Shown here piece by piece: positions 1-9,688 of a stretch of DNA of 64,000 nt. Location: the NCBI RefSeq assembly GCF_003952665.1, contig NZ_CP017946.1:3162001-3226000 (forward strand), given 5' to 3'. The first letter of the stretch is position 1; each line of letters begins with the position of its first letter. The position numbers and the translations under genes were made by a program. The notes under the pieces are model-generated. The model did no database searches. It was not told the DNA's origin and was given only the letters and a program-made list of their open reading frames with translations. The stretch comes from Bosea sp. Tri-49 (GTDB taxonomy: Bacteria; Pseudomonadota; Alphaproteobacteria; Rhizobiales; Beijerinckiaceae).

Positions 1-106
1 AGATATATTCCTGCAGGATCGAAGGATGGTCCGGCAGGCGGTAGAGGATATCGGCGGTGGTCAGACCATAGCCGGCGAGCTGGCGCGCGAAGTCGGAAGA
101 GGCCAT
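1..106 (-). CDS. usg: Usg-like family protein (3' part outside window)
   Basis: Reverse-strand reading from an ATG at 104-106 gives an open frame to the window edge that begins MASSDFARQLAGYGLTTADI and continues with LYRLPDHPSILQEYI. This is the conserved start of the Usg-like family, a small soluble alphaproteobacterial protein of unknown function (usually about 90 residues). Only about 35 residues are visible. It is divergent from groEL. The family call rests on the GLTTADILYRLPDHPS stretch, which I recognise with fair confidence; the molecular role is not known. Confidence 0.75.
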   Translation of the reverse strand, partial: MASSDFARQLAGYGLTTADILYRLPDHPSILQEYI

Positions 107-2085
<1,979 letters not shown>

Positions 2086-2108
2086 CGCTTTCCCGCAACG
2101 GACCCGGC

Positions 2109-2129
2109 CCGGCGATAGCGCTTCGCCGG
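2109..2129. terminator. Hairpin between convergent groEL and purC
   Basis: CCGGCGA (2109-2115) and TCGCCGG (2123-2129) form a perfect 7-bp stem around a 7-base loop, 24 bases after the groEL stop and 26 before the end of convergent purC. There is no T-run on either strand, so it is a terminator-like stem rather than a textbook intrinsic terminator. Confidence 0.4.
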
Positions 2130-2154
2130 CGTCCGGACCTCAGCCCTCATCAGG

Positions 2155-3105
2155 TCAGAAATAGCGCGCCAGATTCCGCCTGATCCGCTCCAGCGGCGCC
2201 ACATCAGCCGCCGGCGGCGTGAAGGTCTGGCCGGTGATCGTCTCGAAGGCCCGGATATAGACCTGCGAGGTCTGCTCGATCAGCTCGTCCGGGATCTCCG
2301 GGATCGGCTCGTTATAGGGGTCGCAGCGCGCAGCCACCCAGTTGCGCACGAAGTCCTTGTCGAAGCTCTCCGGCTTCTCGCCCTTGGCGAAGCGCTCGGG
2401 ATAGCTGCCGGCGAACCAGTAGCGGCTCGAATCGGGGGTGTGGATCTCGTCGGCCAGGATGATCCTGCCCTCGGCATCGGTACCGAACTCGTACTTCGTA
2501 TCGGCGAGTATCAGCCCGCGCTCGGCGGCAAGCTTCTGGCCGCGCGCGAACAGCGCCAGCGCATAGCCCGACAGCGTCTCCCACTGCGCCTTGGTCAGCA
2601 GCCCCTGCTCCAGGATCTCGGCGGGTGAGAGCGGCTCGTCATGGCCGCCGTCGAAGGCCTTGCTGGTCGGGGTGATGATCGCCTGCGGCAGCGCCTCGTT
2701 GTCGCGCAAGCCATCGGGGAAGCGGGCGCCGTACATCTCGCGCCTGCCCTGCTTGTACATGGTCAGGATCGAGGTGCCGGTCGTGCCGGCGAGATAGCCG
2801 CGCACCACGATCTCGACCGGCAGGATGTCGAGCCGTTGCCCGACCACGACATTGGGATCGGGGTAATCGAGGACGTGGTTCGGGCAGATGTCCGCCGTCT
2901 GCTCGAAGCAGAAGCGCGCCGTCTGCGTCAGCACCTGGCCCTTGAACGGGATGCAGGCGATGGCGCGGTCGAAGGCGCTGAGCCGGTCGGTCGCGATGAT
3001 GATCCGGCGCCCATCAGGCAGGTCGTAATTCTCGCGGACCTTGCCACGGTAATGGTTCGGCAGTTCCGGGATCGTGACATCGCGGATGGTGTTGGCCTCG
3101 GACAT
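2155..3105 (-). CDS. purC: SAICAR synthetase (phosphoribosylaminoimidazole-succinocarboxamide synthase), long form
   Basis: The 316-residue enzyme joins CAIR and aspartate using ATP to give SAICAR in de novo purine synthesis. Recognisable blocks are [11 protein letters not shown] near residue 19, the [10 protein letters not shown] segment near 38, [17 protein letters not shown] near 98 and the [14 protein letters not shown] signature near 215. It is clearly longer than the roughly 240-residue E. coli PurC and belongs to the long type close to the yeast enzyme. Alphaproteobacteria commonly keep this form beside a short PurC linked to purSQL, so a second copy elsewhere is likely. The ATG at 3105 starts directly before the conserved N-terminus; the open frame runs 177 codons further upstream but that part is antisense to the amidohydrolase and lacks family similarity. 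Confidence 0.93.
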   Translation of the reverse strand: MSEANTIRDVTIPELPNHYRGKVRENYDLPDGRRIIIATDRLSAFDRAIACIPFKGQVLTQTARFCFEQTADICPNHVLDYPDPNVVVGQRLDILPVEIVVRGYLAGTTGTSILTMYKQGRREMYGARFPDGLRDNEALPQAIITPTSKAFDGGHDEPLSPAEILEQGLLTKAQWETLSGYALALFARGQKLAAERGLILADTKYEFGTDAEGRIILADEIHTPDSSRYWFAGSYPERFAKGEKPESFDKDFVRNWVAARCDPYNEPIPEIPDELIEQTSQVYIRAFETITGQTFTPPAADVAPLERIRRNLARYF

Positions 3106-3309
3106 CGCAGCACTCGTCAGGTCGGGATCGCCGCTCTTAACCCTTTCGCGGCGATGTGGACAGGAGGATGCGACGCATTCGCCAGCCTCCGCCCCCTTAT
3201 GCCGCAATCGGCTTGGACAGGACGCCCGGCTCCGCGCTAGCTTGCGCGGCTGGCAACCCGTTTTCTGCCAAACCCGTTTGTTGCAAAGCCGCGACCTGCC
3301 GAGGACACA

Positions 3310-4485
3310 ATGCCCAAATCCGATCTCATCGCCGCGATCGAACCCGAGATCAGCGCGATCCGCCGCGATTTCCACCGCCATCCCGAGCTGCTCTTCGACG
3401 TGCAGCGTACCGCCGGCATCGTCGCCGACAAGCTGATGGAATGGGGCGTCGACGAGGTCGTGACCGGCATCGGGCGCACCGGCGTCGTCGGCGTGATCAA
3501 GGGCAAGGGCCAGGGTTCGGGCAAGGTCATCGGCCTGCGCGCCGACATGGACGCGCTGCCGATCCACGAGGAGACCAATCTCGAGCACCGTTCGACCGTT
3601 GCGGGCAAGATGCACGCCTGCGGCCATGACGGCCACACCGCCATGCTGTTAGGGGCCGCCAAGTACCTGGCCGACACCCGCGACTTCGACGGGACCGCGA
3701 TCGTGATCTTCCAGCCGGCCGAAGAAGGCGGCGGCGGCGGCCGCGAGATGTGCGCCGACGGCATGATGGAGCGCTTCGGCGTGCAGGAGGTTTATGGCCT
3801 GCACAACATGCCGGGCCTGCCGATCGGCCAGTTCGCCATTCGCAAGGGGCCGATGATGGCGGCAGCCGACAAGTTCCTGCTCAAGCTCGAAGGCCGCGGC
3901 GGCCATGCCGCCAAGCCGAACGAGACGATCGATCCGCTGGTCGCGGCCTGCCAGCTCGTCACCTCGCTGCAGACCATCGCCTCGCGCAATGCCGATCCGC
4001 TCGATTCCCTCGTCGTCTCGGTGACGGCGCTGCAGGCGGGCACGGCCTTCAACGTCATCCCGCAGCATGTCGAGATCAAGGGCACGGTGCGTACGCTCTC
4101 GACCGAGATGCGCGACCTCGCCGAGAAGCGCCTGCGCGAGATCGTCGCCGGCACGACACAGGCCTTCGGCCTGACCTATACGCTCGAATATGATCGCGGC
4201 TACCCGGTCACCTTCAACCATGCCGGCCAGACCGACTTCGTCACCAGCGCCACCAAGAGCACCTTCGGCAAGGAGGCTATCGACACCACCGTGCCGCCGA
4301 CCATGGGCTCGGAGGACTTCTCCTTCATGCTGGAGGAGCGCCCGGGCGCCTATATCTTCATGGGCAATGGCGATTCCGCCGGACTGCACCACCCTTCCTA
4401 TGAGTTCAACGACAAGGCGATCCCGGTCGGCATGACCTACTGGGCGAGCCTAGTCGAAATGGCGATGCCGCAGCGCGCTGCATGA
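3310..4485 (+). CDS. M20 family metal-dependent amidohydrolase (hippurate hydrolase / N-acyl amino acid amidase type)
   Basis: This 391-residue cytosolic hydrolase belongs to the M20D/HipO-AbgB-IAA-amidohydrolase group, which splits N-acyl amino acids. The family motifs are in order: DFHRHPEL near residue 21, [10 protein letters not shown] near 77, the metal site [13 protein letters not shown] near 103, [12 protein letters not shown] near 139, the insertion-domain [11 protein letters not shown] near 196 and GSEDFSFML near 337. GAGGACAC precedes the ATG at a good distance. The next gene overlaps by four bases (ATGA), so this amidohydrolase and the flavoprotein are translated together. The exact substrate cannot be read from sequence. 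Confidence 0.9.
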   Translation: MPKSDLIAAIEPEISAIRRDFHRHPELLFDVQRTAGIVADKLMEWGVDEVVTGIGRTGVVGVIKGKGQGSGKVIGLRADMDALPIHEETNLEHRSTVAGKMHACGHDGHTAMLLGAAKYLADTRDFDGTAIVIFQPAEEGGGGGREMCADGMMERFGVQEVYGLHNMPGLPIGQFAIRKGPMMAAADKFLLKLEGRGGHAAKPNETIDPLVAACQLVTSLQTIASRNADPLDSLVVSVTALQAGTAFNVIPQHVEIKGTVRTLSTEMRDLAEKRLREIVAGTTQAFGLTYTLEYDRGYPVTFNHAGQTDFVTSATKSTFGKEAIDTTVPPTMGSEDFSFMLEERPGAYIFMGNGDSAGLHHPSYEFNDKAIPVGMTYWASLVEMAMPQRAA

Positions 4486-5585
4486 GCGACATCGACTGCC
4501 TGGTAATCGGGGCCGGCGTCGTCGGCCTCGCGACGGCGCGTGCGCTTGCGCTCGCCGGCCGCGAGGTCGTGATCGCCGAGGCTGCGGACGGCATCGGCAC
4601 GCAGACCTCGGCCCGCAACAGCGAGGTCATCCATGCCGGCATCTACTATCCGCCGGGCTCGCTGAAGGCGCGGGTCTGCGTCGAGGGGCGCAAGCGCCTC
4701 TACGCCTATCTGCGCGAGCGCGGCCTGCCGCACAGGGCCTGCGGCAAACTGATCGTCGGCACCCATGCGGGCCAGCGCCCGGCGCTGGAGACAATCGCGG
4801 CCCGGGCCGAGGCCTCGGGCGTGACCTCGGTGCGCTGGCTCGATGGCGCCGACGCCAAGGCGCTGGAGCCGGAGGTGGCCTGCGAGATCGCCCTGCTCTC
4901 GCCCGAGACCGGCACGGTCGACAGCCATGCGCTGATGCTGTCGCTGCTCGGCGAGTGCGAGGCGGCCGGCGGCTCGCTGGCACTGAACACGCCGATCCTG
5001 GCCTGGCGCCGCGAGGCCGACGGCTTCAGCGTCGACTTCGGCGGCGAGGACCCTGCGACCTATACCGCGAACACCGTGGTGAACGCGGCCGGGCATAATG
5101 CGCCGCGCCTGCTCGGCAAGCTCGACGGCTTTCCGGCCGAGCAGGTGCCCAAGCAGTATTTCGCCAAGGGCAACTACTTCTCGCTACTCGGCAAGCAGCC
5201 GTTCTCGCATCTGGTTTATCCGGTGCCGGAAGCGGCGGGCCTGGGCATCCACGCCACCATCGACATGGCAGGCCGGGTCAAGTTCGGTCCGGACGTCGAG
5301 TGGGTCGAGAGCGATCAGGACCTCGTCGTCGATCCCGCCCGCGCCGAGAAGTTCTATGCGGCGATCCGGACCTATTGGCCGGGCCTGCCCGACGGCGCGC
5401 TCGTCGCCGACTATGCCGGCATCCGGCCGAAGCTGCATGGGCCGACCGAGCCAATCGTGGATTTCCGCATCGACGGGCCGGCGGTGCATGGCGTGCCGGG
5501 GCTGGTCAACCTGCTCGGCATCGAAAGCCCCGGCCTGACAAGTTCGCTGGCGATCGCGGATCTGGTGGTCGAGCGGTTGCGCTAG
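4482..5585 (+). CDS. FAD-dependent oxidoreductase, L-2-hydroxyglutarate oxidase (LhgO/L2HGDH) type
   Basis: The 367-residue DAO-family flavoprotein opens with a dinucleotide-binding fold (CLVIGAGVVGLATARALA, residues 5-22). It then has TSARNSEVIHAGIYYPPGSL near residue 42, the hallmark of L-2-hydroxyglutarate dehydrogenases/oxidases, and near its end the GIRPKLHGP and LLGIESPGLTSSLAIA blocks of the same family. The expected reaction is oxidation of L-2-hydroxyglutarate, a by-product of 2-oxoacid metabolism, to 2-oxoglutarate. Its ATG overlaps the stop of the M20 amidohydrolase (ATGA at 4482-4485), which indicates coupled translation, although the metabolic link between the two is not evident. 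A hairpin follows at 5589-5614. Confidence 0.9.
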   Translation: MSDIDCLVIGAGVVGLATARALALAGREVVIAEAADGIGTQTSARNSEVIHAGIYYPPGSLKARVCVEGRKRLYAYLRERGLPHRACGKLIVGTHAGQRPALETIAARAEASGVTSVRWLDGADAKALEPEVACEIALLSPETGTVDSHALMLSLLGECEAAGGSLALNTPILAWRREADGFSVDFGGEDPATYTANTVVNAAGHNAPRLLGKLDGFPAEQVPKQYFAKGNYFSLLGKQPFSHLVYPVPEAAGLGIHATIDMAGRVKFGPDVEWVESDQDLVVDPARAEKFYAAIRTYWPGLPDGALVADYAGIRPKLHGPTEPIVDFRIDGPAVHGVPGLVNLLGIESPGLTSSLAIADLVVERLR

Positions 5586-5588
5586 AGC

Positions 5589-5614
5589 CCGCTCGACCGG
5601 AGGGGATCGAGCGG
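5589..5614 (+). terminator. Hairpin after the flavoprotein gene
   Basis: CCGCTCGA (5589-5596) and TCGAGCGG (5607-5614) form a perfect 8-bp stem with a 10-base loop, four bases past the stop codon. No T-run follows, so termination is inferred from position only. Confidence 0.45.
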
Positions 5615-5700
5615 AGAGGAATCGTGCGGTAGCGGCCAAACGAGATGTATACGGTTCCGGCGTATTCTGGCCCGCACCTCCTCGATTTCAGCGTGCGCAT

Positions 5701-7257
5701 ATGCCCGGCCCCGCCGTTTCGGCCCTTTCTCGCTTGACGTCTGCGTCGCCATCGCGTGCGAACCTGGGCGCATTGGCGTTCCTGACGTTGTTTTGCCTGC
5801 TGCCGGTGCTGCTCGTCGACATCCCGGCGATGGTGGACTACCCGAACCACCTTGCCCGCATGTCGATCCTCGCCCGGGCAGACACAGCGCTGGAACATCC
5901 GCTCTATCAGATTGCCTGGGCGCCCTATCCTAATCTCGCCATGGACGTCATCGTTCCGCCTGTGGCTCGTTGGATCGGCGTCGAAGCGGCGACCAAGCTG
6001 TTCTACCTCGTCTCGCAAATCCTGATCGTCGGCGGCGCGGCCGCCCTCGCGGCTGCGGCCGGCGGCGGGACGATGACGGCCGGTATCATCGCCTGCCTGC
6101 TGCTTTATGCGATGCCGTTCGCCTTCGGCTTCGTGAATTTCGAGTTCGCCCTCGGCCTTGCGCTTTTCGCCCTAGCGATCTGGGTGCGGCTCGCCAATCG
6201 CCCGCTTGGCCTGCGCCTCGCCGTGCATGCGATTGCAGTTGCGATCCTCTATTTCGCTCACCTCTTCGCCCTGGGCATCTACGGTTTTGCCATCGGCTTG
6301 ATCGAGCTCTGGCGCTTGAGGCAGGACCTGCCGTCGCCGCGCCGCACTGCCATTCTCTGGGGCGGCATGGCGGCACCGGCGATCGCGGTTGCGCTCCTGG
6401 CCGGCGCCGGCGGGGGCGCGGTCGGCGGCACCGGCACGATCTGGTCGGCAGGCGCCAAACTCTACTGGCTGAGCATGTTGAACGGATGGAGCCGCGAATT
6501 CTCGCTGGTTCCGACGCTCCTCCTCGCGGTTCCGCTCTGTCTCGCCTTCCTGCGCGGCTGGCTTCGGCTGGTCGGCCCCGGACCATGGCTGGCTGCAGGC
6601 TTCGCACTGCTTTTCCTGGTGTTGCCGTTCAGGCTCTTCGACACGGCCTTCGTCGACGGCCGCGTCCTGCTCGCAGCGCTGCTGATCCTGCCGGCCTTCA
6701 CTGGCGCCCGCTTCCCGCGCGAACGAACTGCCGAGATCTTCCGCGCAACGCTCGTCCTGGCCTGCCTGGTCAATACCGGCTTCGCGATCTTCGTGCAGTT
6801 GAGCTACCGGAGCGAATATCGGGCTCTGATAGCGGCTTTCGAACTCATGCCACCTGGATCGCGCCTGCTTCCGGCTGGCCTCGGGCAGGAGGAGGACCCT
6901 CCCTCCGACCTCCAGGACTATCCGATGTATCATGCCGCGACATTCGCGGTGCACACGCGCGATGCATTCGTGCCGACGCTCTTCACCTCCCCCGGCAAGC
7001 AGCCTCTCAGGCCCCACCCATCAGTCCAGCACCTGAAACTGCTCGAAGGCGCGGCGATCCCCTGGAGCTTGCTCCACGCCTATGCGAATGGCGGCGCTCC
7101 TCCTGAGGAGCTCGCCTATGTCAGGAACTGGAGGCGCGACTTCGATTATCTGCTTCTGATCAATCCCAGGGGCGAGGCCTTGCGCACTCCGCTTCTGGAG
7201 CCGGTCGCATCGAGTTCCCGATTCATCCTGTATCGCATCAGGCCTGGAGGCAGCTGA
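5701..7257 (+). CDS. Polytopic membrane protein of unknown function
   Basis: The 518-residue protein has about ten hydrophobic segments between residues 20 and 380, for example ALAFLTLFCLLPVLLV near the start and LLAALLILPAFTGA near 320, and then a soluble C-terminal part of about 130 residues. The first loop carries DIPAMVDYPNHLARMS. An acidic residue followed by N-H in the first outer loop is reminiscent of GT-C membrane glycosyltransferases, but I see no full family signature, so this is only a suggestion. No clear Shine-Dalgarno precedes the ATG at 5701; it is kept because it lies just before the first membrane helix. It stands alone, with no operon partner. Confidence 0.7.
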   Translation: MPGPAVSALSRLTSASPSRANLGALAFLTLFCLLPVLLVDIPAMVDYPNHLARMSILARADTALEHPLYQIAWAPYPNLAMDVIVPPVARWIGVEAATKLFYLVSQILIVGGAAALAAAAGGGTMTAGIIACLLLYAMPFAFGFVNFEFALGLALFALAIWVRLANRPLGLRLAVHAIAVAILYFAHLFALGIYGFAIGLIELWRLRQDLPSPRRTAILWGGMAAPAIAVALLAGAGGGAVGGTGTIWSAGAKLYWLSMLNGWSREFSLVPTLLLAVPLCLAFLRGWLRLVGPGPWLAAGFALLFLVLPFRLFDTAFVDGRVLLAALLILPAFTGARFPRERTAEIFRATLVLACLVNTGFAIFVQLSYRSEYRALIAAFELMPPGSRLLPAGLGQEEDPPSDLQDYPMYHAATFAVHTRDAFVPTLFTSPGKQPLRPHPSVQHLKLLEGAAIPWSLLHAYANGGAPPEELAYVRNWRRDFDYLLLINPRGEALRTPLLEPVASSSRFILYRIRPGGS

Positions 7258-7334
7258 CCGTGCTCCTCGTCGGCAACGGCGTACGTTTCGATCACGACCC
7301 GGCCCGCAAGACCCTCGGCCGTGACGGTGGTGAT

Positions 7335-7670
7335 TCACACCGCCTCCGCTGCCATTTCCGCGCACCAGTGCGCCAGCCGTGCCTTCATCACGCGCTCGCG
7401 GCCGGCCTCCAGCGCCTTCTCGTCGAGCCGCTCGAGTTCCTCGAAGGCGAATCCATCCTCGCCATGGGCGTTCCAGGCCGCCTGCAGGCTGCGCTGGCGA
7501 TGGCTGCCATGGCGCAGCGTGAACCAGACACGGTTCTGGATGGTCGAGAGATCCGGCGCCTGCCCGGCCCAGCGTTCGCCGCTCGCAAGGCAACGCACCA
7601 GATAGATGCCGGCCACGACCTTGCGCTCCTTATAGGCCGTAACGACGGCCCTCCTGTCCTCGTGACGCAT
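7335..7670 (-). CDS. GIY-YIG nuclease domain protein (small)
   Basis: The 111-residue protein contains VAGIYLVRCLASGERWAGQ near residue 17, which fits the GIY...(Y/W)xG core of GIY-YIG endonuclease domains, followed by the helical RVWFTLRHGSHRQRSLQAA. The second YIG motif is altered to WAG. Function is unknown; related stand-alone domains exist in many alphaproteobacteria. AAGGAGGA lies 5 bases before the ATG at 7670 and fixes the start; the longer open frame to 7724 has no such site. It is divergent from the DUF2239 gene and shares an intergenic region with palindromes at 7698-7717 and 7732-7741. Confidence 0.75.
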   Translation of the reverse strand: MRHEDRRAVVTAYKERKVVAGIYLVRCLASGERWAGQAPDLSTIQNRVWFTLRHGSHRQRSLQAAWNAHGEDGFAFEELERLDEKALEAGRERVMKARLAHWCAEMAAEAV

Positions 7671-7697
7671 CGCGTCCTCCTTGTGTGAGGCGCGGCA

Positions 7698-7717
7698 AAT
7701 ATCACCCGGGCAATATT
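7698..7717. promoter_or_regulatory. 20-bp imperfect palindrome in divergent promoter region
   Basis: AATATCACCC (7698-7707) and GGGCAATATT (7708-7717) form a near-perfect palindrome (8 of 10 pairs) centred on CCCGGG. Its right end overlaps the -35 of the DUF2239 promoter at 7716, which is where a repressor would act. A second CCGGG-centred palindrome lies 29 bases downstream. The binding protein is unknown. Confidence 0.45.
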
Positions 7718-7745
7718 GACTCAAGTATTTTTATCCGGGTATTTT
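7716..7745 (+). promoter_or_regulatory. Sigma-70-type promoter of the DUF2239 gene
   Basis: TTGACT (7716-7721), an 18-base spacer and TATTTT (7740-7745) fit a housekeeping promoter, with the start codon 23 bases beyond. The stretch is noticeably A+T-rich against its surroundings. TATCCGGGTA (7732-7741), a palindrome with 8 of 10 bases symmetric, spans the spacer and -10. Confidence 0.5.
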
Positions 7746-7768
7746 ATGGCATCACAGGAAACCCGACT

Positions 7769-8332
7769 ATGTCCGACGCCGACCGTCTTTCCACCGCCTT
7801 CGACGGCAACACCATCCTGGCCCGCGGCCGACTGGCCGATGTGGCAGTCGCCGTGCAGCAGCACCTCGCCGAACGCCCCGAAGCCGCGCTGCTGACCTTC
7901 GACGACGCGAGCGGCCGGGTGGTCGATCTCGACCTGCGCGGCACGCCGGCCGAGATCGTCGCGCGCCTCAGCGGCGAAGCCCGCGGGCGTGGGCGGCCTA
8001 AGCTCGGCGTCGTCGCGCGCGAGGTGACATTGCTGCCGCGGCATTGGGAGTGGCTGTCGGCGCAGCCGGGCGGCGCCTCGCAGGCGCTACGGCGGCTGAT
8101 CGACGAAGCGCGGCGCGGCGATCGCGGCGAAACGCAAGGTCGCATCGCCCGCGAGACCGCCTATCGCTTCATGAGTGCGCTCGCCGGCAACCTCGGGGGT
8201 TTCGAGGAGGCGACGCGCGCGCTCTTCGCCAATGACGAGATCGGCTTCTTCCGGCAGGCGGCGGGCTGGCCGGCCGACATCCGCACCTACGCGCAGGAGC
8301 TGGCCTGGAGCGGGGTTCGTAGCGCGGACTAG
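7769..8332 (+). CDS. DUF2239 family protein
   Basis: The 187-residue soluble protein shows the DUF2239 pattern: an N-terminal half with LLTFDDASGRVVDLDLRG near residue 36, then GRGRPKLGVVAREVTLLPRH near 71, WEWLSAQPGGASQALRRLID, and a C-terminal YRFMSALAGNLGGFEEATRA block. The GRPKLGVVAREVTLLPRHW part resembles short DNA-binding or adaptor segments, but no function is established for the family. The ATG at 7769 is chosen over an upstream frame extension because the conserved part and a plausible promoter at 7716-7745 fit it; the Shine-Dalgarno is weak. Its stop overlaps the end of convergent eda by four bases. Confidence 0.82.
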   Translation: MSDADRLSTAFDGNTILARGRLADVAVAVQQHLAERPEAALLTFDDASGRVVDLDLRGTPAEIVARLSGEARGRGRPKLGVVAREVTLLPRHWEWLSAQPGGASQALRRLIDEARRGDRGETQGRIARETAYRFMSALAGNLGGFEEATRALFANDEIGFFRQAAGWPADIRTYAQELAWSGVRSAD

Positions 8333-8973
8333 CCGCGCAGCTCGGCGACCTTCTCGCGCGCTTCCTTCGACAGCCTCGTCACCTGCGCCCAGTCGCGGTT
8401 CTTCACCGCGTCGGCCGGGACGAGCCAGGAGCCGCCGACGCAGATCACCTGCGGCAGGGCGAGGTAACTGCCGAGATTGGCGAGCGAGACGCCGCCGGTC
8501 GGACAGAACTGCATCTGCGGGAACGGACCGGACAGCGCCTTGAGGCCGGCGACGCCGCCGGCCTGCTCGGCCGGGAAGAACTTGCAGGTCAGGCGGCCGG
8601 CGGAGACAGCGCGCATGCAGTCCGAGGCGGTGGCGACACCCGGCAGCCAGGGCAGGCCGGTCTTGCGCATCGCCTCGTCGACGCTCTCGGTGAAGCCGGG
8701 GCTAACCACGGCGAGCGCACCGGCATCATGGACTTCGGCCGCCTGGGCGGGGGTCACCACCGTGCCGGCGACCGGCAGGATGCCGGGCACCTTCTTCGCC
8801 ACGACCTCGAGCGCCGCCATCGCGGCGGGGCGGCGCAAGGTGATCTCGATCACGTCGATGCCGCCGGCGAGCAGGGCTTCCGCCAGCGGCACAGCGATCT
8901 CGGCCTCGTCGATGACGACGACAGGGACGACGCCGCAAGCCTTGAGGCGGGCAATCTCGGGGGCAATCGACAT
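8329..8973 (-). CDS. eda: KDPG aldolase (2-dehydro-3-deoxy-6-phosphogluconate aldolase)
   Basis: The 214-residue class I aldolase cleaves KDPG to pyruvate and glyceraldehyde 3-phosphate, the last step of the Entner-Doudoroff pathway. Glu43 sits in VIEITLRRPA and the Schiff-base lysine is Lys131 in TCKFFPAEQAGG. The phosphate-binding FCPTGGV and VGGSWLV segments are present. AAGGAATT precedes the ATG. It is the third gene of zwf-pgl-eda, 25 bases after pgl. Phosphogluconate dehydratase (edd), which makes its substrate, is not in the window. Confidence 0.95.
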   Translation of the reverse strand: MSIAPEIARLKACGVVPVVVIDEAEIAVPLAEALLAGGIDVIEITLRRPAAMAALEVVAKKVPGILPVAGTVVTPAQAAEVHDAGALAVVSPGFTESVDEAMRKTGLPWLPGVATASDCMRAVSAGRLTCKFFPAEQAGGVAGLKALSGPFPQMQFCPTGGVSLANLGSYLALPQVICVGGSWLVPADAVKNRDWAQVTRLSKEAREKVAELRG

Positions 8974-8998
8974 CGGTAGAATTCCTTTCGCGCCTCGC

Positions 8999-9688
8999 TT
9001 ACGCCTTGGCCCAGTAGACGTCGAGCCCCTGCGGGCGGGCGAGCAGCAGGCCGACCGGAAACGCCGCTGGCATCTCGACCGCAGAAGCCAGCACGCGCTC
9101 CTTCTCCTGCCCGGAGATCAGCAGGGCGACATGGCCGGCGCCCTGCAACCGAGCCGGCGACAGCGAGAGCCGCGGCGGCAAATCAGGCGGGCTCGCGGCA
9201 AGCGCATGGACGGAGGCGGGCGCGGTCAGCGCCGCCGTCTCGCCGGGAAAGAGCGAAGCGATATGCCCATCCGCACCCATGCCACTGACGACGATGTCGA
9301 GCGGCGGCAGGTCTTTCAGCACGCGGTCAAGGCTGGCGGCTGCGACGGCGAGGTCATCGCCTGCATTATGAAAGGAGACGAAGGGGCTCCGCCCGTCGCG
9401 CAAGGGCGCGAAGGCCGCGCGGATCATGCGCTCGTTCGAGGCCTGGTCGCCGGGCGCGACGAAGCGCTCGTCGGTCGGCATCAGCGTGATGCTCTCCCAC
9501 GGCAGGTCGTGTGCGCCGAGCGCCGCGAGAAAACGTGCCGGCGTGGTGCCACCCGGCACGGCGATGAGCGCCCTGCCCTGCGCCGCGACGAGCGCCCGCA
9601 GCCTGACCGCGACCGCCTCGGCCAGCGCCTCGGAGGCATCGGCCAGCGTCTCGAAGCGATGGCGGACCAGCGGGCCGGCCGCACTCAT
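8999..9688 (-). CDS. pgl: 6-phosphogluconolactonase
   Basis: The 229-residue hydrolase opens 6-phosphogluconolactone to 6-phosphogluconate. Family motifs are VPGGTTPARFLAAL near residue 44, LMPTDERFV near 69 with the conserved DER, and the catalytic-region SGMGADGHIASLFPG near 137. Its ATG overlaps the zwf stop by four bases (ATGA, 9685-9688), so the two successive enzymes of the pathway are coupled in translation. Confidence 0.95.
   Translation of the reverse strand: MSAAGPLVRHRFETLADASEALAEAVAVRLRALVAAQGRALIAVPGGTTPARFLAALGAHDLPWESITLMPTDERFVAPGDQASNERMIRAAFAPLRDGRSPFVSFHNAGDDLAVAAASLDRVLKDLPPLDIVVSGMGADGHIASLFPGETAALTAPASVHALAASPPDLPPRLSLSPARLQGAGHVALLISGQEKERVLASAVEMPAAFPVGLLLARPQGLDVYWAKA

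Noticed and set aside
3106..3636. 177-codon N-terminal extension of purC
   Set aside because: It overlaps the M20 amidohydrolase on the opposite strand and has no similarity to SAICAR synthetase; the conserved sequence begins at 3105.
7260..7688. Plus-strand open frame opposite the GIY-YIG gene
   Set aside because: The minus-strand product has a recognisable GIY-YIG core and an excellent AAGGAGGA site; the plus-strand product does not look like a protein.
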